Part shown: one piece after another, positions 62,145 through 64,000 of the stretch
Numbering within the stretch: position 1 is the stretch's first letter
Layout: each line of letters starts with the position of its first letter
Assembly (NCBI GenBank): GCA_900469475.1
Contig: UBXG01000026.1
Location: 28,303-92,302, forward strand
Reading direction: 5' to 3'
Source of the DNA: Hyphomicrobiales bacterium
GTDB lineage: Bacteria; Pseudomonadota; Alphaproteobacteria; Rhizobiales; Rhizobiaceae
DNA length: 64,000 nt
Position numbers and translations under genes: made by a program
Notes under the pieces: generated by a model
Database searches by the model: none
What the model was told of the DNA's origin: nothing
What the model saw: only the letters and a program-made list of their open reading frames with translations

Positions 62145-62405
62145 ATGTCAAATAAGCAGACAAATCTAAACCGGGTGCTCAAGAAGGCTGAATATGTGAC
62201 TTCCGATATGGAACCATCGCCGGGCGGCGACCATGATGACGACATAATCACCATCCGAAGAATCCGTGCGGCGACGATTTCGCCTGGTGGCTACCCGCGT
62301 TCGCGTCGGCAAAAGCGGAATGCAAATCCGGCCGCCCTAGCAGCCTGGGAAAATGAAGGGGGCGCCGTTCTCGACGGCGTAGACGCATCCGCTGTTCAAG
62401 TCTAG
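62145..62405 (+). CDS. Hypothetical 86-residue protein
   Basis: ATG preceded by GAGAG; polar, partly low-complexity protein (MEPSPGGDHDDDIITIRRIR, GGYPRSRRQKRNANPAALAA), no membrane span, no family recognised. Tandem with the 61950 frame. Confidence 0.45.
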   Translation: MSNKQTNLNRVLKKAEYVTSDMEPSPGGDHDDDIITIRRIRAATISPGGYPRSRRQKRNANPAALAAWENEGGAVLDGVDASAVQV

Positions 62406-62533
62406 AGTTCACCCGACTTTGCAGTTCGCCGTGACCATATTTTGCTCTCGATATAGCAGATGCATCAACGGGTTCCCGGCGACTGGATGGATCAACCGCA
62501 AATGAAAATCTGGGGCAAAGCGTCGTGAAACTC

Positions 62534-62823
62534 GACAACCTCACCACACGACGCTGCCAATCCGGCGAAGTCGATTAAGACGGCCATATATCCCGACACG
62601 GCGATCGCCGTCTGCATGGGCTTATCTACGAAGCAGCGTCGGTCATTCTCATGCGCAGCTCCGTGCAGAGTTCCTTGCGAACATGGGGGCTCAGCTTCGG
62701 GAGAGGATCGGTTTCAAAAGAGCTGCTGTGGCTATCGCACGAAAGCTTGCGGTCATCGTGCACGCCGTGCTCCAGACCGGAGAGCCCTTCGATCCCACCA
62801 CAGGAGTGACAGTGACCGCATAG
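62534..62823 (+). pseudogene. C-terminal remnant of an IS110-family transposase
   Basis: Plus-strand translation gives the end of an IS110-type transposase: LTTRRCQSGEVD, a TAA at 62575-62577, DGHISRHGDRRLHGLIYEAA, SVILMRSS, SSLRTWGL, then after a frameshift near 62695 LRERIGFKRAAVAIARKLAV and FDPTTGVTVTA with a stop at 62821-62823. No element ends were found, so it is a dead fragment. 62824-63059 shows nothing further. Confidence 0.75.
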
Positions 62824-63059
62824 CATCGAGTAGCGCTCAAAACTGAGCGCGTGAAGCGTCTCTACCAGGACCTGAGCTGAGCCATTCCGTTGATGGAGTT
62901 GCATCACTGTCTCAGCTGAATGTGCCGTCCACGTGCCTCGCCAGCAGTTACCCAAAAACTTCCTACCACCCGCCGACTTTCTTTGGTGCGCCTCTCTTTG
63001 CCTTGCATAGCCCGGAACCTTAGCCGCAGTTGGGATTTATCCATCAGGGAGTACACCAG

Positions 63060-63278
63060 ATGAGCAATGATAATAGACCAAAGCCAGACCTCAGGACGAC
63101 TCCGGATCGCTACAACCCCTGGATCTCATGGATCGCGGTCCTTGCGATTATGGTGGTCACGCTGCTCGCCTGGGGTTTTTGGCCGTACGCCGGTAGGACG
63201 GATCTTAATGGCTCGGCGCAGATAACTGCACAACCATCAACCACTACCCCGCCGGCGGTCGTTCCAGCTCAGCAATAG
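63060..63278 (+). CDS. Small membrane protein, 72 residues
   Basis: MSNDNRPKPDLRTTPDRYNP is followed by one membrane span (WISWIAVLAIMVVTLLAWGF) and a Thr/Pro-rich tail (TAQPSTTTPPAVVPAQQ) that should face the periplasm. The start at 63060 is chosen because the polar N-terminus begins there; the longer frame begins at 63030. Related small proteins with the DRYNPW motif occur in rhizobia, function unknown. Between 63279 and 63560 no gene is seen. Confidence 0.6.
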   Translation: MSNDNRPKPDLRTTPDRYNPWISWIAVLAIMVVTLLAWGFWPYAGRTDLNGSAQITAQPSTTTPPAVVPAQQ

Positions 63279-63560
63279 AAAACCATCGTCGAGGAAACTG
63301 GTTATGGTAAAATATCCCAAGCAACCCACATCTGACACAAGGCATTCCATCGAGCAACACCGCTAGCGCATATGAGCGTGGCGCGAAAGCCGGCGCACAA
63401 AAAGAACCCAAAAATGGTAATCCTAATCCCTAAGGTAGCCGCGCCTCGAAGGCATTTGAGCACAGGCAGCTAGACACCTAAAACGTCAGAAGCAACGACA
63501 AGCCGCCAAGCCAGTAACGCGATCTGTTCATCATCTTCATGCCCGCCTCCGCGCCGCGCA

Positions 63561-63603
63561 TTAAAACAAAAGAGCCCCTGTCCGTTTTAGGGGATAGAGG
63601 CTC
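63561..63603 (-). terminator. Intrinsic terminator, minus strand
   Basis: On the minus strand GAGCCTCTATCC pairs with GGACAGGGGCTC (one mismatch, one G-T pair) over an 8-base loop, then TTTTGTTTTAA. It ends a leftward transcript starting somewhere in 63604-63860, an interval with no solid gene on either strand. Confidence 0.75.
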
Positions 63604-63971
63604 GTGTCATGTGCCCCATCGCGCGCCCGGTAGTTCGTGCTCAAATGCTCTATGGAGACGTTCCTGTAAGCCGTCTATACGGTTGCCAAGGCCTTCGATG
63701 GCGCGAAGAAGCTGCGCTTATTTGTTCCTGTATGCCAGTCTTGATGGCGAAGATGGCGAACGTTTTTTGCGGCCTGTGGCATAGGTGCGTATCGCCAATT
63801 TTCACATTGTCCATTGTAAAATCAAAAATTGAGTATATATCTAGGACATCGACCATTGCTTGTGACGTCGTTCAAGAGCCCTGCGCTCCCGTCGGATCTC
63901 CTCTCAAATAATCGATCTTAGCCCGCAAGGCATCGCGGGCGTCACAACGATTGCTTTGAAAGGACATCGTT

Positions 63972-64000
63972 ATGAATACCGGTACTGTGAAGTGGTTTAA
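63972..64000 (+). CDS. Cold-shock-type protein, N-terminal start only
   Basis: The window ends inside an ATG frame reading MNTGTVKWF, the invariant start of CspA-family nucleic-acid-binding proteins. AAAGGA lies 9 bases upstream, and the preceding ~60 bases could form the usual structured leader (CCCGC..GCGGG at about 63921-63940). The rest of the gene lies outside. Confidence 0.88.

Noticed and set aside
1..64000. CRISPR arrays, tRNA, rRNA, replication origin
   Set aside because: No spaced repeat arrays, no cloverleaf-type sequence and no repABC-like genes were seen in reading both strands.

Overview
The window looks like a plasmid or chromid segment of a Rhizobium-type alphaproteobacterium (Rhizobiaceae). 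The reasons are the hybrid FixL / FixK / FxkR-type regulator trio, the tandem CBS-BON and universal stress proteins, the cydDC-cydAB-cydX-hemN block, the abundance of ABC uptake genes and LysR/GntR/AraC-type regulators, and scattered decayed genes. No replication, tRNA, rRNA, nod, nif or fixNOPQ genes were found.

Layout. 1-785: a gene end and a decayed LysR-like gene. 786-9955: two OmpR-type two-component pairs, a cytochrome b561 / cytochrome c' pair, a BON / small protein / Usp operon, and two tandem family-25 glycosyltransferases. 10139-15565: a P1B-type ATPase, an unknown 103-residue protein, two CBS-BON proteins and an Nramp relative. 16051-23896: cytochrome bd oxidase (cydD, cydC, cydA, cydB, cydX) and hemN. 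23906-27473: hybrid FixL, FixK and, divergently, an OmpR-type regulator that fits FxkR. 27502-34500: GNAT-like protein, tandem Usp, acetate kinase, phosphoketolase, an aldehyde dehydrogenase relic and a zinc alcohol dehydrogenase.

The main theme of 5.1-34.5 kb is a compact low-oxygen island. Seven TTGA-N6-TCAA palindromes and two weaker relatives lie mostly at activating distance upstream of its genes or operons, and the FixK that should read them is encoded in the middle, itself preceded by a FxkR-type direct repeat. The output would be high-affinity respiration (bd oxidase), oxygen-independent heme synthesis, phosphoketolase/acetate-kinase ATP production, alcohol oxidation/reduction, metal export and Usp/CBS/BON stress functions. 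The hybrid FixL has Arg at the position of the heme-ligating His of classical FixL.

34.7-39.8 kb is a mosaic: a PIN/antitoxin pair, an ABC-ATPase fragment, and an AraC-controlled SDR/GST/cysteine hydrolase/ABM monooxygenase cassette whose last gene has lost its stop. 39.8-54.2 kb is a catabolic island around a GntR regulator: on the left an operon of M20 and M28 hydrolases with a polar amino-acid-type ABC importer and an extra binding protein, on the right a second importer followed by MmgE/PrpD and a flavin-dependent monooxygenase. 55.0-60.9 kb holds a class III adenylyl cyclase with TPRs and three transglutaminase-like genes, two of which lack the usual catalytic His. The last 3 kb has small ORFs, an IS110 remnant, two convincing intrinsic terminators and the start of a cold-shock gene.
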